A stretch of DNA of 64,000 bases from an archaeon (GTDB lineage Archaea; Aenigmatarchaeota; Aenigmatarchaeia; GW2011-AR5): contig JANQNA010000001.1 of NCBI GenBank assembly GCA_028279825.1, positions 57,681 through 121,680 of the forward strand. The letters run 5' to 3'. Made by a program: the position numbers and the translations under genes. Positions 56,523 to 64,000 of this stretch are shown here, one piece after another (the stretch's first letter is position 1; every line of letters starts with the position of its first letter). Under the pieces are notes generated by a model. It made no database searches. It was given only the letters and a program-made list of their open reading frames with translations, and had not been told where the DNA came from.

Positions 56523-56990
56523 ATGCTGGAATTCTTGTCGGGACTTGACAGCACTATGATGATATTCGTAGTGATTGCGTTCATTGTGTTTATCTTTTTG
56601 ATAAGAAAGATCTTCTCTATTATGATCAATCTGGTAATAGTAGCTGTGGTTTCTGCGATCTTTCCTTTTGTTATGAATCGTTTCTTAGATTTCTCTTTGC
56701 CCACAGATCTGACATCGTTGATGTCATTTGTTTTGCTTGGTGTCATAATATATCTGATCTATCTGCTAGCCACCGTGGTTTACAAAACTCTTGGAATATT
56801 TGAAAAAATAATCGGAAAGTTCACGTCTGGAAGGCAAAGAAGAAGAGAAATAGACGAGGCTATAGAAAAGAAGATGGAAAAGAACAAGCCTAAAAAATGG
56901 CACAAAGAGATGAAGTCTCAAAAGAAGATAAAGCCCATGAACGAAAAAGAATATTTTGTCCTAAAGGACAAAAAACGTAAGAAAGATTAG
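56523..56990 (+). CDS. Membrane protein with basic tail
   Basis: 155 residues. Three hydrophobic segments (about 12-30, 33-52 and 62-85) are followed by a strongly basic cytoplasmic tail (KFTSGRQRRREIDEAIEKKMEKNKPKKWHKEMKSQKKIKPMNEKE). No motifs of known transporters. It follows the 52-residue membrane protein and may form a complex with it. Convergent with the next gene, overlapping by 4 bases. Confidence 0.65.
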   Translation: MLEFLSGLDSTMMIFVVIAFIVFIFLIRKIFSIMINLVIVAVVSAIFPFVMNRFLDFSLPTDLTSLMSFVLLGVIIYLIYLLATVVYKTLGIFEKIIGKFTSGRQRRREIDEAIEKKMEKNKPKKWHKEMKSQKKIKPMNEKEYFVLKDKKRKKD

Positions 56991-57589
56991 TCAATTGATA
57001 TGCCGTTGGAAAGTTCTATTTTTGCCGCTGCGCCAAGGAAATGCAGGCCATTGTTTATTTCTATTTCACCCAATGTATCCAAGATCGTAATATCTCCCGT
57101 GAAGTCTGTAGTCATATCACGCGCGTTCAAAGTGCCGGACGTGTCTGTGACAGTTAACCGGTCTATCTCTATACCACTGGCCGTAAAGCTGGAAAAGCCG
57201 GAGGCCATTGTAAATGATTCACCAACATCAATAGTCATCTCAGGCAGTTCAATTCTTTCTATACTGCCCTTTAACGTTATCTCGTTTTCTTTTACAATCC
57301 CGTCTCCTTTAAATCCGCGAATGGTCATTTCTGTCGAGCCTAATGAACTAAGTGTCTGGTTCGTGCCGTAAAGTGTGAGATTGGAACCTTTTCCGGAGAA
57401 GTTGAATTCAGGGTATTTATCCAGGGAAACATCAAACTCAACATCTCTCTGGGCAAAAGTAAACGAAGGTAAGTTTAACCTGTCTGTAACAGAGTCAAGA
57501 AAGTTGGAAACTGTAGGGCTTTGGCCAATGAAAAAGATCAGAATAAACGCCACGATCACGACAGTAAGTACTATTTTCAACCCGAACAT
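56987..57589 (-). CDS. Membrane-anchored beta-rich surface protein
   Basis: 200 residues. One N-terminal transmembrane helix (about 5-21) and then a repetitive beta domain of the DUF4097/adhesin style: VEFDVSLDKYPEFNFSGKGSNLTLYG, TIRGFKGDGIVKENEITLKGS, MTTDFTGDITILDTLGEIEINNG. Many N-x-[ST] sites. Role unknown, perhaps cell-surface or LptC-like. Divergent from the DUF1512 gene. Confidence 0.65.
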   Translation of the reverse strand: MFGLKIVLTVVIVAFILIFFIGQSPTVSNFLDSVTDRLNLPSFTFAQRDVEFDVSLDKYPEFNFSGKGSNLTLYGTNQTLSSLGSTEMTIRGFKGDGIVKENEITLKGSIERIELPEMTIDVGESFTMASGFSSFTASGIEIDRLTVTDTSGTLNARDMTTDFTGDITILDTLGEIEINNGLHFLGAAAKIELSNGISID

Positions 57590-57688
57590 AAGTTTTACTT
57601 ATCGGTTGCCAAATATAAACGCATTTTTCAACTAACCTACAGCTGATTTTCCTATTTAAGCGTTAACTCCAAGATTGTTTTGATTCTT

Positions 57689-58849
57689 ATGTTGTTTCAG
57701 ACTGAAATTGCAGGTACGTTAATCTGGTTTGTGTTGTTCTTTGTACTGATATTTCTGTATCCGAGAATAATGCTTTCACAGTTAATCTATAAACTGGAAC
57801 AATCGGCTGTGAAAATAGAAAAACTATCACAGAGTTCCATGAAACTGACAGCAAGAAAGATTGACAAGTCTCCTTCAAAGGAGCTTAAAAGAAAAATTGA
57901 ACAATTCAGCGACTTTTTTGTGGTGGAGCCGTCAGGTATGGATCCATACGGAATCGTGAAAAAGATAGACCAGACTGTCAGGGGTATGGAAGATAGATTT
58001 ACAGAGTTTGTGGAAGAAGTTGCGCCAAGAAAAGGTTACGATGATAAACAGCAGATCAACTACGGTATGAGAGCTACCATTGGATTAAGGCAGATATCCA
58101 AAATTGTAAGGCACTATGTGGAAATGGCGAAGAAATTCAAGAATCTGCAGATAGCCATGATACTGCAGATGCAGCTGCCAATAATAGAGAAGATTGCTGA
58201 AGCTGAGATAAAAGGTGCTGAGGCTTTTGTTAATGCATGGCCGATAGGTGATTCTATAGGACCTCTGGTTGCTGCTAACTACATGGACAATAGCAAGGAA
58301 ATAGCAGAAGATATAATGATGGATACAGTTACAATAGAAGGCAGGAAGTGTTTTGTCCTGAAGGCAAAAGGTCCAAGTCCTCATTTAGGAAGGGATGACG
58401 AGGCTATAGAAAAGATCATGAAGAAGAACAAGATCGCCAGAGTAATCACAATAGACGCTGCGCAAAAACTGGAAGGTGAGAAATCAGGTACTGTGGCAGA
58501 AGGTGTTGGATTTGCCATGGGCGGCTGGGGACAAAGAGAGATGATTGAGAACTATCTGCTTCCTAGGAAAATGCCTATTGACAGTATTGTGATAAAGGTA
58601 GGCATGACTGATGCTATAATGCCAATGACTTTAGACGTCTATAAATCCGTGCCAAGGGTACAGGAGTTTGTTAAAAAGGCTGTGAAACGTGCCAAAAAGG
58701 GTCAGAAGGTAATGATTATTGGTGTAGGAAACTCTTCCGGTATAGGTAATGACAAAAATTCCACAAAAAATCTTAAGAAAATCATTGAGCACTTCGAGAA
58801 GAGACGAAAAGCAGCTGAAGCCAAAAAGAAGAAAGGCGGCTGGTTCTAA
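57689..58849 (+). CDS. DUF1512 family protein
   Basis: 386 residues from ATG 57689; a TTG three codons earlier is possible. One N-terminal transmembrane helix (about 8-28), then a conserved cytoplasmic domain: MDPYGIVKKIDQTVRGMEDRFTEFVEEVAPRK, KIAEAEIKGAEAFVNAWPIGDSIGPLVAANYM, KGPSPHLGRDDEAIEKIMKKN and VGMTDAIMPMTLDVYKSVPRVQ, plus GVGNSSGIGND. Present across many archaea and of unknown function; Gly-rich loops suggest nucleotide or phosphate binding. Confidence 0.85.
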   Translation: MLFQTEIAGTLIWFVLFFVLIFLYPRIMLSQLIYKLEQSAVKIEKLSQSSMKLTARKIDKSPSKELKRKIEQFSDFFVVEPSGMDPYGIVKKIDQTVRGMEDRFTEFVEEVAPRKGYDDKQQINYGMRATIGLRQISKIVRHYVEMAKKFKNLQIAMILQMQLPIIEKIAEAEIKGAEAFVNAWPIGDSIGPLVAANYMDNSKEIAEDIMMDTVTIEGRKCFVLKAKGPSPHLGRDDEAIEKIMKKNKIARVITIDAAQKLEGEKSGTVAEGVGFAMGGWGQREMIENYLLPRKMPIDSIVIKVGMTDAIMPMTLDVYKSVPRVQEFVKKAVKRAKKGQKVMIIGVGNSSGIGNDKNSTKNLKKIIEHFEKRRKAAEAKKKKGGWF

Positions 58850-58850
58850 G

Positions 58851-58900
58851 ACCGATCTTTTTCTTAAAGCGTAAGAAGTACCATAGGTACTTCAATCGGT
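58851..58900. other. Intergenic stem structure
   Basis: Outer arms ACCGAT (58851-58856) and ATCGGT (58895-58900) enclose an inner perfect hairpin GAAGTACC-ATA-GGTACTTC (58875-58893). Together they give a long foldable unit just after the DUF1512 stop. It could be a terminator or a short structured RNA. Loosely repeated AACTATTRCT units (58927, 58970, 58993) follow up to the next gene. Confidence 0.4.
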
Positions 58901-58994
58901 TTAAAGGTCTAGGCATTACCAAAAAGAACTATTACTAATGAGAAAGAAAGTCTACGTATCACCAAAGAAAACTATTGCTGAGTGTCAAAAGAAA

Positions 58995-59669
58995 CTATTG
59001 CTTTCCGGGGCTCCAGGTTTGTATATATGACATGAGTTCCCCGGTTGACATACCTTGAATACCGTCTTCCGTTCTTTCATTAATCGGTTTCCCGTTAAGA
59101 TCATAAACTGAGCGGGATCCAATATCCCTGGAGCTGCAACTAGGGTCCCATGTTGCAACTACACAAAATGGACCGCCGATGTCCATATACCAGCCATAAT
59201 CACGCCAAACAGGACGCAAACCATCGAGTCGATTTACAGCAAAGTATGATGCATCTTCACCGAAGATTCTTTCGGCTTCTTCTTTGGAGCCTGTTGCTGT
59301 CGGGAAACCTCTCTGATCATAATTAAGTGCCCAACCATTAGGTGGCAGATCAACTCTATAGACCTGACCACCTTCGATCACCCACAAATCCTTCTTTTTA
59401 TCGAATCGGACTTTTTCGGGTCTTTCTATAACCTCTGATGTATTTCTAAGAAAAGTAGAAGTCCATTCCCCCCTTGTTTTGTTTTCAAAAATGTCTCTTC
59501 TTATTTCTTCATTGGTAAAAGCATGACGTAGTTCTGGGAGTATTGGTGCTGTTTCGTAAACATCTTCAGGTGGCATTCCCCAGTTACGATTTTTTTTATC
59601 TATGGCAAAGCCCGATATCTCTACAGTTCCCTCTTTGACCAGTGGTTTCATTCTTATGATTTTTGACAT
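58995..59669 (-). CDS. Unidentified soluble protein
   Basis: 224 residues. IIRMKPLVKEGTVEISGFAIDKKNRNWGMPPEDVYETAPILPELRHAFTNEEIRRDIFENKTRGEWTSTFLRNTSEVIERP, then WVIEGGQVYRVDLPPNGWALNYDQRGFPTATGSKEEAERIFGEDASYFAVNRLDGLRPVWRDYGWY, suggesting a beta-propeller- or Nudix-like mixed fold. No family recognised. Its promoter shares a TATA/CAGAAA-CG element with the gene at 63154-63954. Confidence 0.6.
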   Translation of the reverse strand: MSKIIRMKPLVKEGTVEISGFAIDKKNRNWGMPPEDVYETAPILPELRHAFTNEEIRRDIFENKTRGEWTSTFLRNTSEVIERPEKVRFDKKKDLWVIEGGQVYRVDLPPNGWALNYDQRGFPTATGSKEEAERIFGEDASYFAVNRLDGLRPVWRDYGWYMDIGGPFCVVATWDPSCSSRDIGSRSVYDLNGKPINERTEDGIQGMSTGELMSYIQTWSPGKQ

Positions 59670-59681
59670 AGCTAGAACGTA

Positions 59682-59699
59682 TCAGAAATGTTTAAAAAG
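59682..59699 (-). promoter_or_regulatory. TATA promoter with adjacent CATTTCTGA element
   Basis: On the plus strand tcagaaatgtttaaaaag, i.e. on the minus strand a TATA-like cttttTAAAC followed by ATTTCTGA, 13-30 bases before the ATG at 59669. Alignment with tcagaaacgtataaaag at 63967-63983 shows near identity. Confidence 0.5.
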
Positions 59700-59842
59700 T
59701 CCTGAAAAATCGTAATTTTTGTGCAGTCTCACAGTGATGGTAGAAAGGTTTAAGAGGTTATTATGCAAGTTTATTTGTTACTGGCTAAGAGATATATTTA
59801 TATATGTTTTGATTGATAGGAACAACTATAGAGGGGTAAAAA

Positions 59843-60664
59843 ATGGTCGCAACTTCAAAGACGATGGATGCATTGAAAACTATAGGATTGAACAAGTATG
59901 AAAGGAATCTTTGGGTAGCTTTGCTGTCAAGAGGATCTTCAACTGCTGGTGAATTATCTGATATTTCTAACGTTCCTAGATCACGTTGTTACGATGTTCT
60001 GGAATCTCTGGCTGACAGGGGCTTTGTAATGGTACAGCCTGGTAAGCCAATGAAATACGTTGCAATACCTCCAAGAGAGGCATTGGAAAGAGTAAAGAAA
60101 AAGATACAGGAAGACGCTTTTGAGACTTCTCAAAAGATAGAAAGGATCACAAAGAGCGATCATATTAAAGAGCTTGAGAGAGTACATAAGGACAACATTA
60201 AGACGCTAAAGCCGGAAGACCTGACAGGTGCCCTAAAGGGTCGTTATGCCATGCTTCAGCAGGTAGAAACGATGATGAAAGGTGCCAAGAAATCTATAAA
60301 GTTCATGACGACAGAAAACGGTCTTTTGGAGCTTTTAGAAAACCATTCAAATGTGCTGAAGAAGGCATCAGATGCTGGTGTTAAGATTCAGATCGCTGCA
60401 CCAGTACCAAAGTCTTCAACCCAGCATGCAAAGAACCTTGGAAAATACGCCCAGGTAAGAAACATAAACGAAGGTGAAAATCTGAAGATGAGTGGACGTG
60501 TTTGTGTTGTGGATGGTCAGGAATTTGTTCTGGGTCTGACAGACGACCAAAAGGTTCATCCAACACAGGATGTTGCAGTATGGACACAAAGTTCACACGC
60601 AACAGCAAACGTTTTTGAACCCCTATTTGATCACGTTTGGAAAAGTTCAAAGGTTGTAAAATAA
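59843..60664 (+). CDS. TrmB-family transcription regulator
   Basis: 273 residues. N-terminal winged helix: LKTIGLNKYERNLWVALLSRGSSTAGELSDISNVPRSRCYDVLESLADRGFVMVQPGKPMKYVAIPP, typical of TrmB. A coiled linker (80-120) and a C-terminal domain (about 140-270) with SIKFMTTENGLLELLENHSNVLKKASDAGVKIQIAAPV, PLD-like as in TrmB proteins; no sugar-binding domain is obvious. A strong TATA (atatatttatatatg, 59790-59804) and SD gaggggt precede the ATG. Regulates sugar or other genes; targets unknown. Confidence 0.9.
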   Translation: MVATSKTMDALKTIGLNKYERNLWVALLSRGSSTAGELSDISNVPRSRCYDVLESLADRGFVMVQPGKPMKYVAIPPREALERVKKKIQEDAFETSQKIERITKSDHIKELERVHKDNIKTLKPEDLTGALKGRYAMLQQVETMMKGAKKSIKFMTTENGLLELLENHSNVLKKASDAGVKIQIAAPVPKSSTQHAKNLGKYAQVRNINEGENLKMSGRVCVVDGQEFVLGLTDDQKVHPTQDVAVWTQSSHATANVFEPLFDHVWKSSKVVK

Positions 60665-60684
60665 GATTATATTTCTTCTTTGAC

Positions 60685-60963
60685 TTAGAACTTGTTTTTT
60701 CCTGCATGGAGTTTTGGTGTTGCGAAATATCTTTCACCTTTTTCATCAATTAGTTTGTATGCAAATCCATGTGTCTCTAAACCCACAACAGCCAATAAAT
60801 ATGCAGATGTTTGATCTCTTGTTTCTGGGTCAAAGAATTCGCTAGTAAGCACGCCTTTACTCCCCGCCTTGATTAATCTGTCAACAACGTTTCCTATGAC
60901 TTGATTCATTTCTTCTTGTGGTATGTCATAGGGCCTTCTCATGTGTCTGGGTCTTCTTGGCAT
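60685..60963 (-). CDS. Unidentified small basic protein, wHTH-like
   Basis: 92 residues. N-terminus MPRRPRHMRRPYDIPQEEMNQVIGNVVDRLIKAGSKGVLTSEFFDPETRDQTSAYLLAVVGLETHGFAYKLIDEKGERYFATPK. Two helices then a beta hairpin, like a winged helix; the basic start supports nucleic-acid binding. Convergent with trmB-like gene. No family recognised. Confidence 0.6.
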   Translation of the reverse strand: MPRRPRHMRRPYDIPQEEMNQVIGNVVDRLIKAGSKGVLTSEFFDPETRDQTSAYLLAVVGLETHGFAYKLIDEKGERYFATPKLHAGKNKF

Positions 60964-60984
60964 GATTAAGATTGAGGGGGAAAA

Positions 60985-63096
60985 CTAATAAACAATAAAG
61001 TCGCGGTCATCGCCAGGTAGTTCGACTTCGCCTTTTTCTTCCATGTTTATCAGATCGTTAGCCTGGATTAATCTGTCAGACACAGTGTAAAGAGTGTCGC
61101 CTATGTAGAGAGATCTCCTTATCCTGTAGTCCCAGTATTTCCAGGTTTCTTCAGTCATCTCGTCTACATGGGTAACGCGACCTCTTTCTGTTATGCTGTT
61201 GGGTGCAACATCTAGAACATAAGCGCCCTGCCATACGAAGTCGGGATAGTGGTTATCCCCCTGTTCATACAACTGGACTGGTAATACAATTATCCCCTTT
61301 TCTTTGTCGAACAAAAATGCCCTGTGATCATGCAAAGCTTCTGAGTTGGTACCACGGTCACCAAGTTCGAATTTTGCTGATTCTATTGGATTGGCAACAT
61401 CTGTGACGTCAAATATTGAAACCTTCAAACCTGAGAATGTAACGCGTTCTTTTGTATCATCGGTTGCTCTCCCTATACCAATTATGTGGTTTTCATCATA
61501 TGGATGCAAATAATCAGATACGCCTGGTATCTTAAGCTCGCCTAGCACAGTTGGATTTGTCGGGTCACTCAAATCTATCACAAATAGTGGATCGATTTGT
61601 ACGAATGTAACCATGTATGCACGGTCGCCCATGAAGCGGGCAGAGAATATTCTTTCTCCCTGTGCTAAATCTTCTAGCTTACCAACAATGTTCATTGCGG
61701 CGTCTAAAACATACATGTGGTTCAATGAATCACTTCTAAAGCCGCTTGTTGTTGTGGCTATTCTGAAGTAACCGTTGTGTTCGTCCATTGAGAACTGGTT
61801 CAGCGGTGTACCAGGTACTTCACCGTTAGTAATATAATTAATGTTTCCATTGTCTATTGCTATCCTGTGAACAACACTCTTTTCCATTTCTTTTGAAATC
61901 TCTGCCTGAATCTCTGAGTATTTTTCTTCAAGTTCCTTCATCTTTTCGGCACTTTGCTCAGGACCCATTGACTCTATCCAGTTCGCTACGATTCTTTCCA
62001 TTTCTCTCTGTTTTTCCCAGTTCGGCTTGTCTGAAAGTAAAGCGTTTCTTAGTTCATCCGCAACGTCTGCAGGCAGGGCAGGCAGAAGAACCTCTGTTAT
62101 GATTCTTTCAATGTATTCAAACGGATCTACTCTCTTCTGGTAAACCATGTAGATATTGTTCTGGGATACAAACAGATTGCTTGAGTAACCCAGTAAAAAT
62201 GTCTTCATTTGCGGTTCCTCGTCATTAAGCACATTCATTGATACAACATTTGTGAACTGATATGAATAATCGTAAATATCAAAGTAATATACTTCCGGGA
62301 AACCTCCACCTATTCTTGGTAATGCTATAGGACCATCATAATGATATCGTACAGGTGCGTTGACAACAGCGTAAACATAGTCACCAATCATTCTTGAATT
62401 GTGATGAGTTCCGTTTATGTTCAGTTCTCTAGATAGAACCGGGCTTGTTTTGTCAGTCACGTCGAAAACCTTTATGTAGGCTGCTGGCTGGTTCATTCTT
62501 GGTGGTAGCGGAGGTGCTATGCCAACATCCGGAGCAATCATTGTATCTACATCTTCCATAACGGCTGGTTCAATTGCTCCAGCTCTCCCTGAATAAGTAT
62601 AATAGTAGCTGTAATTGTTACCGAAAATGACAAGACGATCACCATTTATGTAAATGTCACGCACGTTTGTCTTAGAAAGGTTAATAGTGGAAGCAACTTC
62701 CATTGTTGATGCATCTATGATAACAACATGATTATTTACTGCCGTATAGATATATTCTCCGTCTGTTTTTACAATATCCGCCTCGTCTACACCTTCGACC
62801 TGTATGTTCGTGGTGGAAAAGTCATCTGTACCTTTTGCACCACTGGCTTCAGGTGCAGCTGCGCCGCTTGCATCCATGGTATTCATTTCCATTCTTGTAC
62901 CCAGGCTCCCTGCTAAGCCACCCAAAGAAACGCCATAGCTTTCTCCTGAAGAATTCAGAAACTCTATAAGTTCTGCTTCTGATGTGAACTTCTTTAGTTC
63001 AGTTGTGACCACGTCTTTCTCAACTTCTAAAGGTAAGAAGAATAATGCTGCTACTGCAACAACCAAAATGACTCCAGCGTAGATTTCCATTTTCAT
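60985..63096 (-). CDS. Secreted beta-propeller protein (Beta_propel family)
   Basis: 703 residues. N-terminal hydrophobic helix (MKMEIYAGVILVVAVAALFFLPL) as signal anchor, then the archaeal C-terminal-type propeller: DDFSTTNIQVEGVDEADIVKTDGEYIYTAVNNHVVIIDASTMEVASTINL, repeated YVYAVVNAPVRYH, IKVFDVTDKTSPVLSRELNINGTHHNSRMIGDYVYA, and ITYIDLSDPTNPTVLGELKIPGVSDYLHPYDENHIIGIGRATDD-like blades (DLSDPTNP). A helical insertion of about 60 residues (LPALPADVADELRNALL...EEKYSEIQAEISKEMEKS) interrupts the blades. Typical of DPANN/euryarchaeal surface proteins of unknown ligand. Confidence 0.9.
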   Translation of the reverse strand: MKMEIYAGVILVVAVAALFFLPLEVEKDVVTTELKKFTSEAELIEFLNSSGESYGVSLGGLAGSLGTRMEMNTMDASGAAAPEASGAKGTDDFSTTNIQVEGVDEADIVKTDGEYIYTAVNNHVVIIDASTMEVASTINLSKTNVRDIYINGDRLVIFGNNYSYYYTYSGRAGAIEPAVMEDVDTMIAPDVGIAPPLPPRMNQPAAYIKVFDVTDKTSPVLSRELNINGTHHNSRMIGDYVYAVVNAPVRYHYDGPIALPRIGGGFPEVYYFDIYDYSYQFTNVVSMNVLNDEEPQMKTFLLGYSSNLFVSQNNIYMVYQKRVDPFEYIERIITEVLLPALPADVADELRNALLSDKPNWEKQREMERIVANWIESMGPEQSAEKMKELEEKYSEIQAEISKEMEKSVVHRIAIDNGNINYITNGEVPGTPLNQFSMDEHNGYFRIATTTSGFRSDSLNHMYVLDAAMNIVGKLEDLAQGERIFSARFMGDRAYMVTFVQIDPLFVIDLSDPTNPTVLGELKIPGVSDYLHPYDENHIIGIGRATDDTKERVTFSGLKVSIFDVTDVANPIESAKFELGDRGTNSEALHDHRAFLFDKEKGIIVLPVQLYEQGDNHYPDFVWQGAYVLDVAPNSITERGRVTHVDEMTEETWKYWDYRIRRSLYIGDTLYTVSDRLIQANDLINMEEKGEVELPGDDRDFIVY

Positions 63097-63153
63097 ACTA
63101 GTTATATCGTCAGGGCCGCTATTTAAACACCCTGTTTTGTTAGGGTTTAAGCC

Positions 63154-63954
63154 CTATGCTAAAGAAAGAGGTTTTTCTATGACAATTGTACCTTCTGGTG
63201 GCGTGTCACTGACCTGCCATGCGAAATATTTTTCAGGTGATGGTTGTGCATATACACGAAGTCTGTCACCTTCATGTAAACGAGTAAGTAAAATAGCACG
63301 TTTGTCTTTAGGGATACTTTCAAGATTTCCAGTAATGCTGCAACTACCACGACGAACGGGTCTGAATAACGTGCATGGGTTTTGTAATACAGGTTCTTCT
63401 GTACCCCCTATAGGAAATGAAGGAGATGCCTCTTGTCTTTCAACAAATATATAAGCACCCTCATGAAGATCTCTTTTAGGATCTTTCACACCATGAAGAT
63501 AAGCAACAAATTTCATATACTTATTAGGAAGATCTCTTACATATACATTTGAGTGTGGAAGAACAATACCGTCTCTCATTCCAAGTCTTGTTGCAACACT
63601 TTTTACTGCACCAAGTGGATTCTCTCTCATCTCGTCCAGAGGCATATCGTCTCTCAACTCTATTCCTTCAAGAAGTTCTTCATGTTCATAATCAAGAACG
63701 GTTCCGGTCAGTGCACGGATATAAACAAGCTTCTCCTCTTGTTCTGAACCTGAATAATGTCGTTGTGCCGACGACCATTCACTTGAAAAACAAAGACGTC
63801 TTCCTGATCTTTGGGCAGCAAGCATTTGACTTTGCCATACGTCTGGTTCCATAGGTTCCTCTTCGAAGTATCTTTCTGTATCAACAAGCCCGTCTGTCGA
63901 TACACCGTAGCTTTTTACAGGTACCTTGAAGACTGCTGGTTTTTGTTTTAACAT
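63154..63954 (-). CDS. Unidentified soluble protein
   Basis: 266 residues. VFKVPVKSYGVSTDGLVDTERYFEEEPMEPDVWQSQMLAAQRSGRRLCFSSEWSSAQRHYSGSEQEEKLVYIRALTGTVLDYEHEELLEGIEL, then EGAYIFVERQEASPSFPIGGTEEPVLQNPCTLFRPVRRGSCSITGNLE and a beta-rich C-terminus. Two Cys near the end. No family recognised. Promoter contains a perfect inverted repeat around its TATA box. Confidence 0.6.
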   Translation of the reverse strand: MLKQKPAVFKVPVKSYGVSTDGLVDTERYFEEEPMEPDVWQSQMLAAQRSGRRLCFSSEWSSAQRHYSGSEQEEKLVYIRALTGTVLDYEHEELLEGIELRDDMPLDEMRENPLGAVKSVATRLGMRDGIVLPHSNVYVRDLPNKYMKFVAYLHGVKDPKRDLHEGAYIFVERQEASPSFPIGGTEEPVLQNPCTLFRPVRRGSCSITGNLESIPKDKRAILLTRLHEGDRLRVYAQPSPEKYFAWQVSDTPPEGTIVIEKPLSLA

Positions 63955-63966
63955 GATAAAATCATT

Positions 63967-63994
63967 TCAGAAACGTATAAAAGTGCGTTTCTGA
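63967..63994. promoter_or_regulatory. Palindromic operator spanning a TATA box
   Basis: TCAGAAACG (63967-63975) and CGTTTCTGA (63986-63994) are perfect 9-base inverted arms around tataaaagtg. On the minus strand the centre is a TATA box (cttttata) placed 22-31 bases before the ATG at 63954. A repressor bound here would block TFB/TBP. Confidence 0.6.
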
Positions 63995-64000
63995 TAAAAG

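Noticed and set aside
58918..59006. CRISPR-like array
   Set aside because: The three AACTATTRCT units are imperfect and unevenly spaced (43 and 23 bases), and no cas genes are near.
59719..59901. 60-codon frame before the TrmB gene
   Set aside because: Runs through the TATA region and overlaps the trmB start in another frame; no SD and no conserved pattern.

Overview
The window is chromosomal DNA of an archaeon. The archaeal markers are aIF2-gamma, ribosomal proteins S6e, S24e and S27ae, RNA polymerase subunit Rpo7, Spt4, Kae1, an archaeal-type GluRS, a TRAM protein and a TrmB regulator. Promoters are TATA boxes 20-30 bases before start codons, with many leaderless starts, and leadered genes use GGTGAT-type Shine-Dalgarno (SD) sequences. 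The mix of form III RuBisCO, a class II (B12) ribonucleotide reductase with NrdR, bacterial-type MetK, a membrane pyrophosphatase, many DsbA-like proteins, DUF5654 and many tiny ORFs fits a DPANN lineage (Woesearchaeota-, Pacearchaeota- or Aenigmarchaeota-like). That placement is inference. I saw no rRNA, tRNA, CRISPR array, insertion sequence or prophage, and no gene-free stretch longer than 300 bases.

Layout. 0-2 kb: dTMP and folate genes (DNPH1/RCL-like, folA, thyA). 2-7 kb: S6e and aIF2-gamma set among four membrane-anchored thioredoxin-fold proteins, one carrying a cytoplasmic C2H2 finger. 7-15 kb: thioredoxin reductase, two glutaredoxins, malic enzyme, a CARF-HTH regulator, a pteridine-reductase-like SDR, a DUF3179/TlpA pair and several very small ORFs. 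15-19.4 kb: a deoxynucleotide/B12 run (nrdR, nrdJ, Nudix, cobalamin adenosyltransferase) behind two NrdR-box-like sites. 19.4-32 kb: small membrane proteins, a beta-barrel-like secreted protein, a triple-PAS protein with two half-ferritin-like partners, single-PAS proteins, lipoproteins, OGG and an RGG-TRAM protein.

30.5-38.8 kb is the most unusual part. Five solute-binding lipoproteins lie beside two membrane HAMP/coiled-coil sensors, with no ABC permease or ATPase, kinase, response regulator or chemoreceptor signalling domain in the window. Three of the binding proteins share blocks of identical DNA, which points to recent duplication or gene conversion. A PIN protein and a K+-dependent pyrophosphatase sit inside this region.

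38.8-44 kb: metK, then a compact [NiFe]-hydrogenase group (maturation protease, large and small subunits, HypC, a DMT transporter). 44-48 kb: the conserved Rpo7-Spt4-S24e-S27ae-Kae1 group, interrupted by superoxide dismutase and a HAD phosphatase. 48-54 kb: two IMPase-family enzymes, a RibL-like nucleotidyltransferase, form III RuBisCO and GluRS. 54-64 kb: a PrmC/HemK-like methyltransferase, a run of very small genes, a degenerate DRG-like GTPase, DUF1512, TrmB, a large secreted beta-propeller and unidentified genes.

How the parts fit: extracytoplasmic thiol oxidoreductases with a thioredoxin reductase/glutaredoxin system; B12-dependent dNTP synthesis under NrdR with its own cofactor adenosyltransferase; a PPi-driven ion pump, a hydrogenase and RuBisCO for energy and nucleoside salvage; and an unusually large sensory set (PAS, HAMP, binding proteins) with no recognisable output enzymes.
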